Part shown: positions 42,640 through 54,400 of the stretch, piece by piece
Position numbering within the stretch: position 1 is the first letter of the stretch
Layout of the letters: each line of letters starts with the position of its first letter
Assembly: GCF_921293095.1 (NCBI RefSeq)
Contig: NC_060246.1
Span: forward strand, 134,726,198 to 134,790,197
Reading direction: 5' to 3'
Source: Ischnura elegans
Taxonomy: Eukaryota > Arthropoda > Insecta > Odonata > Coenagrionidae
Length of the DNA: 64,000 bases
Program-made: the position numbers and the translations under genes
The notes under the pieces: model-generated
Seen by the model: only the letters and a program-made list of their open reading frames with translations
Told to the model about the DNA's origin: nothing
Database searches by the model: none

Positions 42640-42830
42640 ATTTGTTTATTTTACGAGAACCATCAAATGATTTCGGAGAACTGGGACTTCAATCCCTACT
42701 CACGCGATGTTTTTTTTATCTCTTCATGACGATGCATGCTTTGTCGCTAGACAGCATCGATGAAGAGATACTCAATTGAGGGTGTGCACTGCAGTCGATG
42801 ATACATGACGAGCCTGTGTCATGCTACACA
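42640..42830 (+). repeat. Diverged direct repeat, copy A, with internal hairpin
   Basis: It shares TTTCGGAGAA-TGGGACTTCAAT-CCTAC and a following GAAGAG/CTCAATTGAG region with 43378-43560. A hairpin lies at 42720-42767 (CTCTTCATGACGATGC with GCATCGATGAAGAG, two-base bulge). It probably belongs to an unidentified repeat family. Confidence 0.5.
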
Positions 42831-43377
42831 CTGGGAGCATGAGAGAAATTTTCCGGGTCACAACCAAGTATGAATCAATGCACTTGCTTAAAAAATATTT
42901 GTATATTCAAGAGCAACTTCCTCCAACAACATTTCATTAACCACTATGTCATTTGATATATTTATCAATTTTTCGAGGAAAAGGCTTTTACACCATCTAA
43001 TTAGTTTTAAATAACACTCGAGGCTCCTCGAAGGCCTTCCTCGTGGTTGTTCCAAATACTGTGCATTGGGTACAGTGAAGCGGTTTCATTTTATGCCTTG
43101 CAGAAGTAGTTTCACTCAGAATTTCAATCAAAAGATTCATTTAAGAGCTGAAATGTTTCTTTAGGAAGGAAAATAAATAAATTTGCATAATTTCAACCGA
43201 TTTTCTAATGCAATTCCTGTTAATATGAAAACTCGGTTGCTGATGAAGCTTCCTCGGTTTTTATTACCAGAAAAAACTTAGATTTTTCTCTGACATTAAC
43301 CACCAATAATTGCTCCGACAACGATTAGCATAATGAAATAGTGATCTAGGCTATGATCAGTAGGTACATCTCAGCAG

Positions 43378-43560
43378 TTTTATTTTCTCGAGAAGAGTTA
43401 TCAAAGTGTTTCGGAGAAGTAGGATTTCAATACCTACCCGCCCATTATTTTTTCAGCGACGAAGAGCATCATCATCAGCAGTATCAATTCAGGAGATGCA
43501 GTTGATGATACCCCAAGCTTCTGTGCCACGCAACAAGAGTGCCTTCATTCGCGCTATCAG
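43378..43560 (+). repeat. Diverged direct repeat, copy B
   Basis: This is the partner of 42640-42830. It shares ATTTTCTCGAGAA-, TTTCGGAGAAGTAGGATTTC and AATACCTACC-like blocks. There is no open frame. Confidence 0.5.
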
Positions 43561-44589
43561 TAACTTGAAAATAAAGCACTGAACTTTGAGCAGTTAAACG
43601 CAACATTTAATGGAAATCTACGTATTACTGCTTATGTGAATTGACAAGAGGTCATGCTTATGGGGATGTGAGATGAGATGGGCTGTATGATAATTGCTGG
43701 AGATAATTGTACTACTGTAAGGTACTTTCCAGGATAAGTTGAAACTACATTTAATCCACGAGTCAAAATGATGACTCTAGAATCATTTGTGCTTTTAGGA
43801 AGATATTTTCATGAGTTGGAATTTATGAGTCATGAAATTACTTATCTCTGTAAAATTCGAAAAATCCTCTTCGGCTGCGACGTATATATCTATTCCAATG
43901 AGTGATATTTCTCGGGAGGAAGTTTTAATGACGTCTCGCGAACACTCTAAAGGTCCTGGAGATATCTCGAACAACCATCGCTTCCACTTGCAGTGCATCT
44001 TTCAATTTACTATTCATGCCACTTTTAGCAGAAGTCCCTTTGAAGACGACGAGTTACCTTTTTTGATGCATTAACAAAATTTATCACTGAAGAAACGATT
44101 CAGCGCTTCCTCATGAGAAGAAAAATGTACGGCAATACTCAACTGTTTATTGTGATGTGGATCAGTTTCAGGAATCAAGGAAGTTATTTTGAATTACAAA
44201 GCAACCCGAGATATTTACGGATTTAACCTTTCTGGCAGTTTGTCGAATGGATTTGCATTTATTGTATCCAAAAATCCATATATTTGGCGAAATAAAAATT
44301 GATGACTATCATTTATTGCCAAAACTGGGTCGATAGAGTTTCATGAGTAAACGAGCAAATGGAGAGAAATTTTAAGGAAAAGTTGACACGGATGTAAAAT
44401 CTTGTTGGTTTCTTGCTTTATGCTTTTTTGTTGAGGCATTAACATACCCATACAAATACATGATACGCATTTTGACTGGCTATTATGTCATAATAGAAGA
44501 TACGAAATCAACATAGAGGTTTAGGCAATAACTAATCAGAATTAATAGTCGTAACGAATCTTAAAATCTTTGATCACTTCTGCCTTGAA
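43561..44589. other. AT-rich, no supported gene
   Basis: Complementary short frames at 43795-44074 have no recognised domain. Confidence 0.4.
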
Positions 44590-45557
44590 ATTTCAAATGG
44601 AATGCGAAATAACTTGACGAATGACCTTGCTGCTATCCAAGCTTGGTGCGATGCTTGGCAGTTAGAATTAAATTTAGAAAAATGCGTCGTAATGAATTTC
44701 TGGAAGAAGAATAACTCCCTACAGCGTAACTATATCATTCGGGGCACCCAGTTAAAGGCAGATGAATCCGTGAAATATCTAGGGGTAAGACTCAATAATG
44801 ATCTATCGTGGAATAAACATATTCGAGAAATAACCGGTCAAGCTAATCGTAAAATGGGTTTTGTTAAAAGAATATTAGGAAAGTGCGACGACAAAGTGAG
44901 AGAAATTAGCTACTTTTCCCTCGTTAGACCACATTTGGAATACGCTGCCAGTGTTTGGAACCCTCATGAAAAAGGCTTAATAACAGAGTTAGAACGCGTG
45001 CAAAGAAGAGCTGCCAGGTATGTGAAAGGTCGTTACGATAGTCTTGTTAGTGTAACTGACCTCTTAGATAAACTCGGATGGGAATTTCTGTCGGACCGTA
45101 GATTGAAAAATAGACTAAACCTTTTAGATAAATTCAAGAGCTGTGTCTTTTCTGACGAAGTTAACCATATTTTGCGGACGCCAACGTACTACGGAAGATC
45201 AGATCATATAAATAAAATAAGAGAGATAGATTGCAGAACAGACAGATTCCGAATGTCATTTTTTCCTCGATCAATAAGAGATTATAACGGCAGCAATAGA
45301 CCTCGTAAATAGCTTGCATGACTTGTAGTGTAGCCTACTAACCTATGTAAAACTTAAAGCATGTTTCTGAATTTCTATTCTATATTCTATTTCTAACAGC
45401 ATATAATAGTATAGTTTGTTATTATACGGGACGTTTTTTGGACGGTGTGGTGTGCATGTGGGAGTCCAAATGCATACTGCATGCTGGTGATTGATCACCC
45501 CCTGCCAAACACCCTAGAGGTGGCTCGCAGGGTATTATGTAGATGTAGATGTAGATA
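44590..45557 (+). pseudogene. 5'-truncated CR1/L2-type LINE (reverse transcriptase C-terminus)
   Basis: A 236-codon frame (44602-45312) starts inside the reverse-transcriptase domain. It holds I-Q-A-W-C-D-A-W-Q-L-E-L-N, then V-K-Y-L-G-V-R-L-N-N-D-L-S-W-N-K-H-I and the thumb-like R-P-H-L-E-Y-A-A-S-V-W-N-P, then L-E-R-V-Q-R-R-A-A-R-Y-V. These are the standard landmarks C-terminal to the catalytic motif in CR1/L2-group non-LTR elements. The catalytic YADD and everything 5' of it are absent, as is usual for target-primed insertions that abort early. The 3' untranslated region (GGTGTGCATGTGGG, CACCCCCTGCCAAACACCCT) ends in a (TGTAGA)n tail at 45539-45557. The frame is intact, so this insertion is younger than most others in the window, but it cannot move by itself. 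Confidence 0.85.
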
Positions 45558-46609
45558 ACCATCTCGAAATCTGTATTTGGCATTCTTTTTCTACTGTAGG
45601 GTTCATTGAGCGTTAGGTCATCTCCTAATCGATATTGGATCCGCCTGCAGCGTTAAAAAGACAAATTATCATTTCATTTCCAGGTCCACTTCACCATTTT
45701 ACGAAGACTACCAATGATAGCCACCGGAAAGAGTTTAGTGACAATAATTCCTCTTCGTCAAGGCTTTACAAACACTCTCTTAACAGTCTCAGAAACATAG
45801 TGGAACTCCAGTATGAACGTCTTTTAATCTATTTAGCAAAAAACACAAAAAATTAAAAAGATAATCCAACTCATGCATGGTTTCAAGCTGAAAGAAGTTT
45901 GTCTACGTGTAAATCAAATAAGCTGCCACTCTGAATCTTTGTGGAAGATTAGGAACTCCCAGAAATGTAACCTTTGACTAAAGAACAGATTGGCAGATAT
46001 GGAAGAAGTGATTCATAAAATTCGAGCATTCTCGTTAATTAAATTTGGACGTCTTGAGGGAGATGGGTCTGATTGCGGTACAGTTGCCCTTGGAAATTTT
46101 GTGGCCTGGTTTAATTTGAAAATATCCCAAGATAACGTCATAGCAGAAGCTCTTTGGCGGCAGCTTACTCGCAAACATCGGAGGAAATTCAAATTAGCGA
46201 GATACAAACATTTTGCGGGCTCTGAAAGCTTCGTCGACTTCCACCAAGTTTGATCAATAATGTCGCGCACACACGAGCAACTAGGCACGAGCCTGCTGTG
46301 ATGTCGCTCGCCGAGTTCTCACGGGGTTTTTCGCTGGGAAAATAAATGACGAGCGGTTTGTTGTTGGACAATTGCCGAGCGGCCAGGCGGGAACAGCGCT
46401 TCGCATGCGCATCAGCCACTTCGGAAAGAGGAATTAAAACCTCGTTTCCGCGCCGCCACACGCTTTAACGAATTTTTCTTCTTCGCGGGATTGGGACAGC
46501 AATTAGAAATAGATTAACGATCCTGACCAAAGGACAAAATCAGAGCAAATGTAACAATCACCATTGCGTCATCGCCGTTGCCGTCAATACCTGTGCGGTG
46601 GCTATTAGC
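45558..46609. other. No gene recognised; GC-rich part at 46240-46480
   Basis: Frames at 45990-46253 (plus) and 46013-46461 (minus) have no recognised domain. The GC-rich part contains ATGCGCATC and CGCGCCGCC and stands out from its AT-rich flanks; a regulatory role is possible but unproven. Confidence 0.35.
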
Positions 46610-46729
46610 GTCGCCCCTAATCGGCTTAATCTATATAAACCATCCTATTCGAGTACACTTGTTAATGGGGCCATACATAAGCCTTAGTATATTAACCAGA
46701 TAATATAAAAGTCGCCATTATATTCTTTC
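46610..46729 (+). repeat. 120-bp direct repeat, copy A
   Basis: It runs from GTCGCCCCTAATCGGC to CCATTATATTCTTTC and matches 47383-47502 closely over its full 120 bp without length change. It contains a TATA-like AATATAAAAG. Confidence 0.8.
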
Positions 46730-47382
46730 TATTACGATACCTATGAGAAAATGTCATCCAGATGAGTTATAACGCTTGAATAATTATAACATTCGTACCT
46801 TTACACCTAACAGATAAGGATAAATACTTTATATTTTAATCATAAAATGTTACTGTAGGGTAAAGAGTAAATGGCAATAACCTATTTCAATACCAAAGGG
46901 TCGCGGAGAATTGTATTTAGCATGATGTTACCTCAACCCTTTTGACAATACTATTAGTAATCTTATATATTCTCCTCTGAAATAGGGATCAAGATAAAAA
47001 GATGGCGAAAGTAAACTACACCATTTATCAAGCATATTTAAAAATCAGACGATGGGCAACATTTTTTCACGTCAGCGAGTTTCCATAGGTGACGAGACAT
47101 TTACAAGATGGCTGGTTATCGTAAGTGATGCCAAACTCAGAATCATCCCGCACTATTCTCAAGGAAGTGCATCGCTCATCGGACAAGGTTCATACATGGC
47201 GGGTTAAGAGGCCGCATCACTCTCGATCGTCAGATTTTCTTTCGTGACACATTGCTGCCTTTAATTAAAGCAAACATCTTGAAATGATCAAGGTATGTAT
47301 AGTGGACCCTTTAAAAAATTTATATCTATATCAACTGGAATTTGAAAATAAATGCGACAGGTCGCCCTTAATCGGCATTTGT
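46730..47382. other. Spacer between the 120-bp direct repeats
   Basis: 653 bp without a recognised gene. GTCGCCCTTAATCGGCAT occurs at 47361-47378 as an extra partial copy directly before the right repeat. Terminal direct repeats around a non-coding core recall TRIM-type elements, but TG...CA ends, a primer-binding site and a polypurine tract were not identified. Confidence 0.35.
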
Positions 47383-47502
47383 GTCGCCCTTAATCGGCAT
47401 AATTTATTTAAACCATTCTATTCGAGTACACATGTTAATGGGGTCATACATAATCCTTATTGTATTAACCAGATAATATAAGAGTCGCCATTACATTCTT
47501 TC
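47383..47502 (+). repeat. 120-bp direct repeat, copy B
   Basis: This is the partner of 46610-46729, with single-base differences scattered along it. Confidence 0.8.
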
Positions 47503-47920
47503 CTGTGTGAGAAATTGGATTATGTATCCAGTCAATATTCTCTCTCATTTTTCAACAGTTTTGTGGAGTAGCATAACGTGGAAGAATTTAATGCACATAG
47601 TTATATCCCAAACCAATTTATCTCCCGACTAGTTTCAAAGCGCCATTTTTAAGTAACACGTCGATAGGAAAGATTGGGTTATGTGATCAGTTGAGAGGGA
47701 GTTACGCGTCTAATTAGGGTCACGAGAGGGGAGGGGCTCACCAGGTGTATCACCCTCACGGCGGAGTGGTTTATCCTTAATCATACTCCTTTTACTCCAA
47801 TTGCAGCTAAGCGAGGCTAAAGAATCGATGAATATTTATAAATAATTTATGGGATACAAGCATAGACGTAAGGAAATAATTCATAAGATTCCACGCTCGG
47901 AACATATTTCTGTAAGATAG
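47503..47920. other. No gene seen
   Basis: Nothing recognisable beyond mixed-composition spacer. Confidence 0.45.
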
Positions 47921-47921
47921 C

Positions 47922-48318
47922 GACGTTTTGACGTCAGCAGCATCAGAGAAGTCAAGAGTAGAAGGATTCGAAATACGGTGCTTCCGAAGAATGACGAAGG
48001 CAAAAATGGATTGTGCGAGTAATTAATGAGGAACTGCTGGGAAGTGTGAGAAAAGAGAAGTACTCTCATAGCATCCTAAGGAGAAGACGGGGCGAGTTAG
48101 TCGACCACATCATGAGAGATAATGGCCTGATGAAGACAATCGTTGTAGGACAGGTGGATGGGAAGAAGGCAAAGGGACGTCCTCAAATGAGTGATGCAGG
48201 TTATTAAGGGTGTTTAAGAGAAGAAAGACGTCACAATGAAAAGGCTGGCGGATATGAGAGTAGGATTGAGAGATGAGTCAAACCGATCTTAAGATTGTTG
48301 ACTCATGATGATGATATA
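47922..48318 (+). pseudogene. LINE C-terminal fragment (RTE/CR1-like family), copy 2
   Basis: The plus strand encodes R-V-I-N-E-E-L-L-G-S-V-R-K-E-K, then G-E-L-V-D-H-I-M-R-D-N-G-L-M-K-T-I-V and G-K-K-A-K-G-R-P-Q-M. After a frameshift or stop near 48205 it continues to M-K-R-L-A-D-M-R and S-N-R-S-stop. This matches the C-terminal tail of endonuclease-reverse transcriptase LINEs of arthropods. The 3' end is CTTAAGATTGTTGACTCATG followed by (ATG)n. At the 5' side (47922-47948, minus strand) lies a decayed CTGATG...AAAACGTC word reminiscent of the hammerhead-like pieces. Confidence 0.65.
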
Positions 48319-51300
48319 ATAAGCATTATTTTTAATGGCGCAGTCGTACATCTACCTCCTCAATTGTTATATACACGTACTCTCCTCCGTCAACTTCATG
48401 CAGTTGCGATATTTTGGGGGATAAATTTTGAGGACATTCAGTAACCATTTCTTTCTTCAAAGGGTTTTGGCAAATGCTATTTTCGCTCAGTAAATCTGCA
48501 AGAGACGAGATTACAGAAGCGTAGAGACTCTAGAATGCCTGGTACGGGCAAACACGGTGGCTTTTACCCATGCAAGTTCCGCCCACAGCGGCTTCGTTCG
48601 TTGAATGCTGTGGGATAAATGAGTCCGTAACAGATGCGTGAGAATTTTTTCTAATCGTCTCACATCGTTTTGGGCCACGACGTAGATTTCGATCGCATCA
48701 AACGACTCGGAGATGAAATTTCACCAAGCGTGTCAGTCTTAAATCAGTCTCACTGAGGAATACGTTATGTTTGCAATTTAAACATTTTATGGGGTGTGTA
48801 ACCACATTTTTGGAGCTCGGATAACAAAATATATACATTTATTCCTGTAAATTTGTTTATAGTTGGATATATGGTGGATATAAGCAAATGGATCATAATG
48901 TTTGGCAATTTTTTGCAAAGACGTATTTTACAAAACTCAGCCATCGTTTACAAGGCTATGGAGCCCTTTTTTAGTAATCAATATTTTACTTTGCGTAAAA
49001 ATGAGCACAACAGGAAGGAAATAACTTGAAATCTATGGGATAATAGAGTATAATATATATTCCACCAGCATTTTCACGAATAACTTCGCATATTCTAAGT
49101 TCTACCTGTATGTTTGTAGCGTGAGAGTGATATGATACACCCAATAGAGGTAGAAAAAGTATAAAATGCTTTCTTCCGGCAAGAAACACATTTCAACGGT
49201 TGTCAAGATTTTAGGTTTCGACATGGATAATTAATCCTAATACATTTGATACTCGCATCCAATTTTTGATGTGAAAATATTTTCCCCATATTGTTTAATA
49301 AAACCTCACAACGGCCTCCAGGACTCATGGACGCGTAAAGAAAGACAGATATGGCCAGTGGCGGGAAGCAGGGCTTGAGAGATGACGTATTGCGAGAAGT
49401 TAAGGGAATTACTGTTTAAAAAGAATAATAACTGCTATCATTAGCTAATTAATAATTTTAACGAACAAAAGCTAAAATATAACGCTCTTGGAAACTAATA
49501 ATGAAATTAAATAGCTAACTGGGTATTGATTAATAATTGCAATCGTCAACCTTTTTAGCCATAGCTAAGTATTTTTGCCATGATAACTACTCTCCTACCA
49601 AAAGGTCGAAATGCCCAAGTTTGACTTGTTGCATATAGGTTACTACTAAATTAGCAGAAATGAGCGGTACTGGAAATGAAAGGGAATTTATACCTTTTTG
49701 AGCTTACTCTCTATCATCAGAAATTATTCCTTAAATTAACCATTTTTTATTGCGAAGTTCTTGAGAGAATAGCGTTCGCAGTTGAACGACCGTTTTCCGA
49801 GCGTCAAAAACTGCACCTTTTTTTAAATAAAAAGCCGGATTAAAAATACTAATGCAAGGATGAGTTTAAAATGATATTGAGAAAACGTAGAAATAAATTT
49901 CACTCCATTTCAAGTGTATTCAATGCTGCTAATTTAGTAGTTATCGAGATTCAGCCCTTCAAACCCGGGTATCTCGAGTTTTTGCAAGCACGGTAGTATA
50001 CTAGGGTGACATACTCTTGTTTCTGTGAACGTTAGCCTCACGAACATTCGGAGACTTTCGCAAACCATTGGACAAAAGGAAGGGTATTTTGGGGATCAAA
50101 GCTTTCAAATGAGCGTTCACGTGCCAAACAAAAGTGACACCTTATTGCACCAGCCGGCCTGGAGGAAAATGATGCAACAAAAGGGGACTACGATTACGCG
50201 TGGAGTCCAAGTGTTGAAAAGCCACGAGGACTGACGTTACAGGGCCAGTTAGGCAACAATGGGACAAGCGTCAAGCCCATAGCTATGGGTAAACAATCCA
50301 AACAACAAACAGGCATCAAACAACGAGGGAATGCTCATAAACCACTGCGAACCGTGCTGCGAACTCCCACTCCCTGGGATATAATCTGATTGTTCATAGG
50401 AGTTAGATGCAAATTTAGAAGGCATATTTTTTTCGTCCGCTTTATTCGACTGCTTCAGACTTAGACGATCTCTTATTCATAATTGATGGAAATAACAAAT
50501 AAACGCTTCCATTAAATATCGTAATGTTACTACGTTGCTATGTCTCTTTCGTCAATTTATGCATAAGACTATGGCCTAAGGGAATGAATCTGTTTGTTGT
50601 GCCAACTGTTGACAAACGAAAATAACCCGCAAATACTATGGCTAGGCACGCATACACCACTTAAGCGGAATCAAAGGAACTTTAGGGACCATTCTTCCAA
50701 GACTCACTTTACATTACCTACATTAAGCTCGTCGTTATAGATATCCGAAAATATTTTACTTCCTCTGAGACCTCCATATTTACCCACTTTTTGTATTTGG
50801 ACTTATTATGTGTTTCTCAACAAACTTCAACGGAAAGTTTACTATTTCAATAAAGGATAAGTTGGGAATTTCAATAAAAAATTCTTCACTTGAGTTTAAG
50901 GCGTGAAAGCGTCTTTTAATTTGCAGTTAATTTATGGTAGTGCACCATCTAGTAAACTTAAAATTACTGAGATTCATGAGATATAATGAAGAATCCTCAG
51001 ACTTACAAAGTACTCACTTTTTTACTCAAAGATCGCGTGTGCCCGCCTAGCAGAGGGAAATTAAAAAAGTAGCTACTTCCCTTAAAATTATGGGGTAAAA
51101 AAGAATTTTAGTATCCATTACACCATATACTACCGACTCGTAAAACTTACATAACGGCCGCAATGAACGCTCACATACTTTATTGGGTATTCATACATTT
51201 TTTAGCCATAAAACAATATGATGGTGGGGCTAAATTATTCCACGCAAATGAAAACCATGCAAAGCCCATCATTGTAATTTTGATACTTTTACTCAATTGA

Positions 51301-53026
51301 AAAATTTTAATTTCCCATTACAAATTGACTAAAAAAATTGTTTGAAAATACACGCATAAATGGGAATGTCATGTTAATCGCAGTTTTGAATTCTTTAGTG
51401 CAAACTGATTCTTTGACAATTTTTTAGCCGAAAATGATCTGAAATTTGAATAAACAGAGAAAAAATCTGGAGGCAAATTGGTACGATTGAATGGTACCAA
51501 TTTAAACTAAATTGGAATGTATATTGATGATAAATAAAGGTCAGTATTCAAAACATAACACGTGTTGACTTTTCTGGCTCTAAAATTAAAGCTTTCCAGA
51601 GAAACTCGATTACTTCAATGCTCGATACTCATCCTTTGAGATGAAATTACTGAATGATAGAAATTCGTTTTAACTTCGGACGCAACTCTTAATTAAGTCC
51701 ATATCATCATACAACCGAATATCTTGAACTGAAAAGTAATCAAATCATACTCTTGAAATTTTAAATTATTTCTTCATTTATGGTCCATGATCGAACGTGA
51801 ATGAGGAACCTGTGATACACATCAGTATGTAAAATATGGCATTACAATGCTTGCAACTTAAACTTACAAAAAGACCCAAATTCATTCGTAATGAATAATC
51901 AGAAAATGAATTTCAGGGGTCAATATAGAAACAATCAATAAATTTTGTCCAATAATTATAAAATTCGCGATTGAAAATTTTCGAAAAGTTTCTACCTAGT
52001 TGATTATGAAAATCCTTCACAGAATAGTTTGGTCTTGGTAAAAAAATGGGCTTTGGCTTATTGTACAAGTAATCGTGCCTTCCCTACAAAAATGAGTGAT
52101 AATAATTTATCAAAAATTAGACGTGACACGCATTCACGCCATACGTATACGATCGAAAGTGTGTCATGACTTCAGAATGCTGAAAGAATCCTTTGGATTG
52201 TCACTCAAAATGCTTGGACGTTAAAATTCACCTAGTTACAGTTTCTGGAGCGACCCGGGTGCCAGCTCCAACGGTCACCAATCAATACAAGCCTTGCAAT
52301 GGAAATTTCCTCTGCGTTAAACTCAAACCTTAGAATAGACGTGAAGTAACGTTTATCCAGGGACGCACTTTGGTTCGTGACTCAGAAGTAGTGGGGGAAC
52401 AGGAGAAAGAAAAAAATACACTGAAAGATCGGTTGGTTTGCTGTTTTCACCCGGGAAAGCGAGAGAAGAAAGGATTTTATCTAAGTAGGTAAGTAAAAGG
52501 TAGGGCTACTTGAAGAAGGTCGGAGAGAAACCCGGCGTCGATTTCAGCGTCCTCTTAACTCAATGTAAAGGGAGAAGGGAAAAACAGCAGTTACGTATTC
52601 AAAATGATAGTAGTACCTAGATATGTATATATTGTATTGTTTATACCTCGTTATATAAGTCATATAATTCGTCAGTTAAGCACTGTTCTCAAGTAAAGAT
52701 GGCGATACGGTTGAAAAATTTCAAAAGAAAGATTCAAAATCGAAATTCAATACCAATTGAATATCAAATTTTAGGTTTATCCCGGTGAGTTCATATCAGA
52801 AAGAGTTCCTAGGTTCCACACCGGTTTGAAGTACCAATAGATAAAACAAGTACTCTTTGTACAGCTTAATGTGCATTAAAAAACCCGTTATGCGATTTAA
52901 ACATTATTATGGAATGCATGGTAATTATATAGGTGCTAACACAAAATAACAAAGGATGCTTTTGTTCCTTCCTCTTGTCTTAGGACTGGTTTTAGTTATA
53001 TTTAGGTAAAATTTACAACATGATTC
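48319..53026. other. Long AT-rich region, no supported gene
   Basis: Scattered short frames (for example 48986-49189 and 50025-50234) have no recognised domain. 52250-52560 is slightly more GC-rich. I found no transposon ends. Confidence 0.4.
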
Positions 53027-53210
53027 GAAGTCATCATCATTAGTCAACAATCCTAAGATTGGTTTGACGCAGCTCTCCATTTCTCTCTCCTATCCGCTAA
53101 TCTTTTCATAGCTACATATTTATTCTCTTTTACATCCTTTATAACCTGTCCTATATAACTCATTCGGGGCCGTCCCTTACCCTTTTCCCCTTCCAACTTT
53201 CGAAGTATCC
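53027..53210 (-). pseudogene. LINE C-terminal fragment (RTE/CR1-like family), copy 3
   Basis: The minus strand encodes G-K-G-K-G-R-P-R-M-S-Y, V-I-K-D-V-K-E-N-K-Y and M-K-R-L-A-D-R-R-E-K-W-R-A-A-S-N-Q-S followed by a stop. A TTAGGATTGTTGACTAATG and (ATG)n tail follow. It is the best-preserved C-terminus of the three copies. Confidence 0.75.
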
Positions 53211-54301
53211 TATTGAATTGTCACTGTGGCTGTGTCAAATGAGAAGATACAATACCTTCAATTGTCATGCTTCGAAAAAAGCTGAAACAGACTCCGAGCT
53301 ATCAACGTCTTGCTCTACTCCGAATAGCTCATATTGCTATACGAGTCAAAAATAATAAAACCCTTATGTCGAATAAAACTGCTAATAACTTCTATAATAA
53401 CATATATATATCACCTAGACGTCCATTTAATTAGTTTCGCAAAAGGTTTCATGCTTTTTGACTCGGAATTCTCTTGAAAGCCCTTTCTTTTTCTTGCAGC
53501 AATTTTTACATCCATGGTAATGAAGTGAGTTCCTATTATTTTAATCTTGCTAACCTGTATTAACGCATCGTTTTATTAAATTTACGCCTAAATATTTAAA
53601 ATTCCTGGACATAAATTGCAATAATGAGGGTTGCTTTTCTTCATTGCCAAACATTAACAAACTTATTATCAATATGCTTCAACCAAAAATTTCAGTCAAT
53701 AAACCAGAATAGGAAGTGTTAACACCATCCATTTGCCAGTGATTCACGGAAATCAGAGATTCACACATTGGGATTTCATTGCGACAATGAAATTTTTTCG
53801 AAAAAAAATGGTATGTCGGAGCTAATTAAAATGGCTTGAGGGAGTAACTAAATAGGGAGGGAGTAAGTAAATAACTAAATGAGTAAATAAATTTAATATA
53901 ATCCAATAATTTTATTATTTTCAGATTATCTGCATGTTAGGATGGAGGGTTCATCCCTGTAAAATGTAGGCACACTCAATAAGAAGCAAACAGCCGTATT
54001 AAATTTCTACACTTATTTATTGGTTCTTGTTGAGCTGTTAACGCTTAAACGTGAAATTTCAGCGCCAGTTGTGTTAATAAACAAGTGTAAAAAGTTACTA
54101 CAGCCGTTCCTTCTTATTTAATTGAATTTCCACAAATTAAGCTCGTCGAAAATTGACCTGGTAGGCACGCTTTCTTTCTTGAGGGTATAGTCCCTAGCTC
54201 TGCGTGAAAGTCACGATGTTCCTTGAAATTCCGACCGTCGATAAATTGGACTTTAATAATATTTTTAAGCACAGATTATTTGGTATAAATTATAACGCTG
54301 T
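53211..54301. other. AT-rich, no gene seen
   Basis: Low-complexity TAAATAA-type runs occur at about 53850-53895. Nothing else is recognised. Confidence 0.45.
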
Positions 54302-54400
54302 GTGCGTACTAGACCACCACCATCGTCACCCAGAAGCTTGGCGGAGACGTCGCTCCGAAACGTGGGAGTTTTTACACTCTCACGGACGGCCCTCCACTTA
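54302..54400 (+). mobile_element. Decayed Penelope-like hammerhead-like fragment
   Basis: CCAGAAGCTTGGCGGAGACG, then CGCTCCGAAACGTGGGAG, keeps the hairpin (CGGAG/CTCCG) and GAAAC-GTGG of the family, but the CUGANGA half is degenerate. The surrounding open frames (54204-54577) are overlapping readings of a GC-rich stretch without recognised domains. Confidence 0.35.

Noticed and set aside
46013..46461. Overlapping minus-strand frames in a GC-rich stretch considered as a host exon
   Set aside because: No domain, no clear splice borders and alternative frames of equal length.
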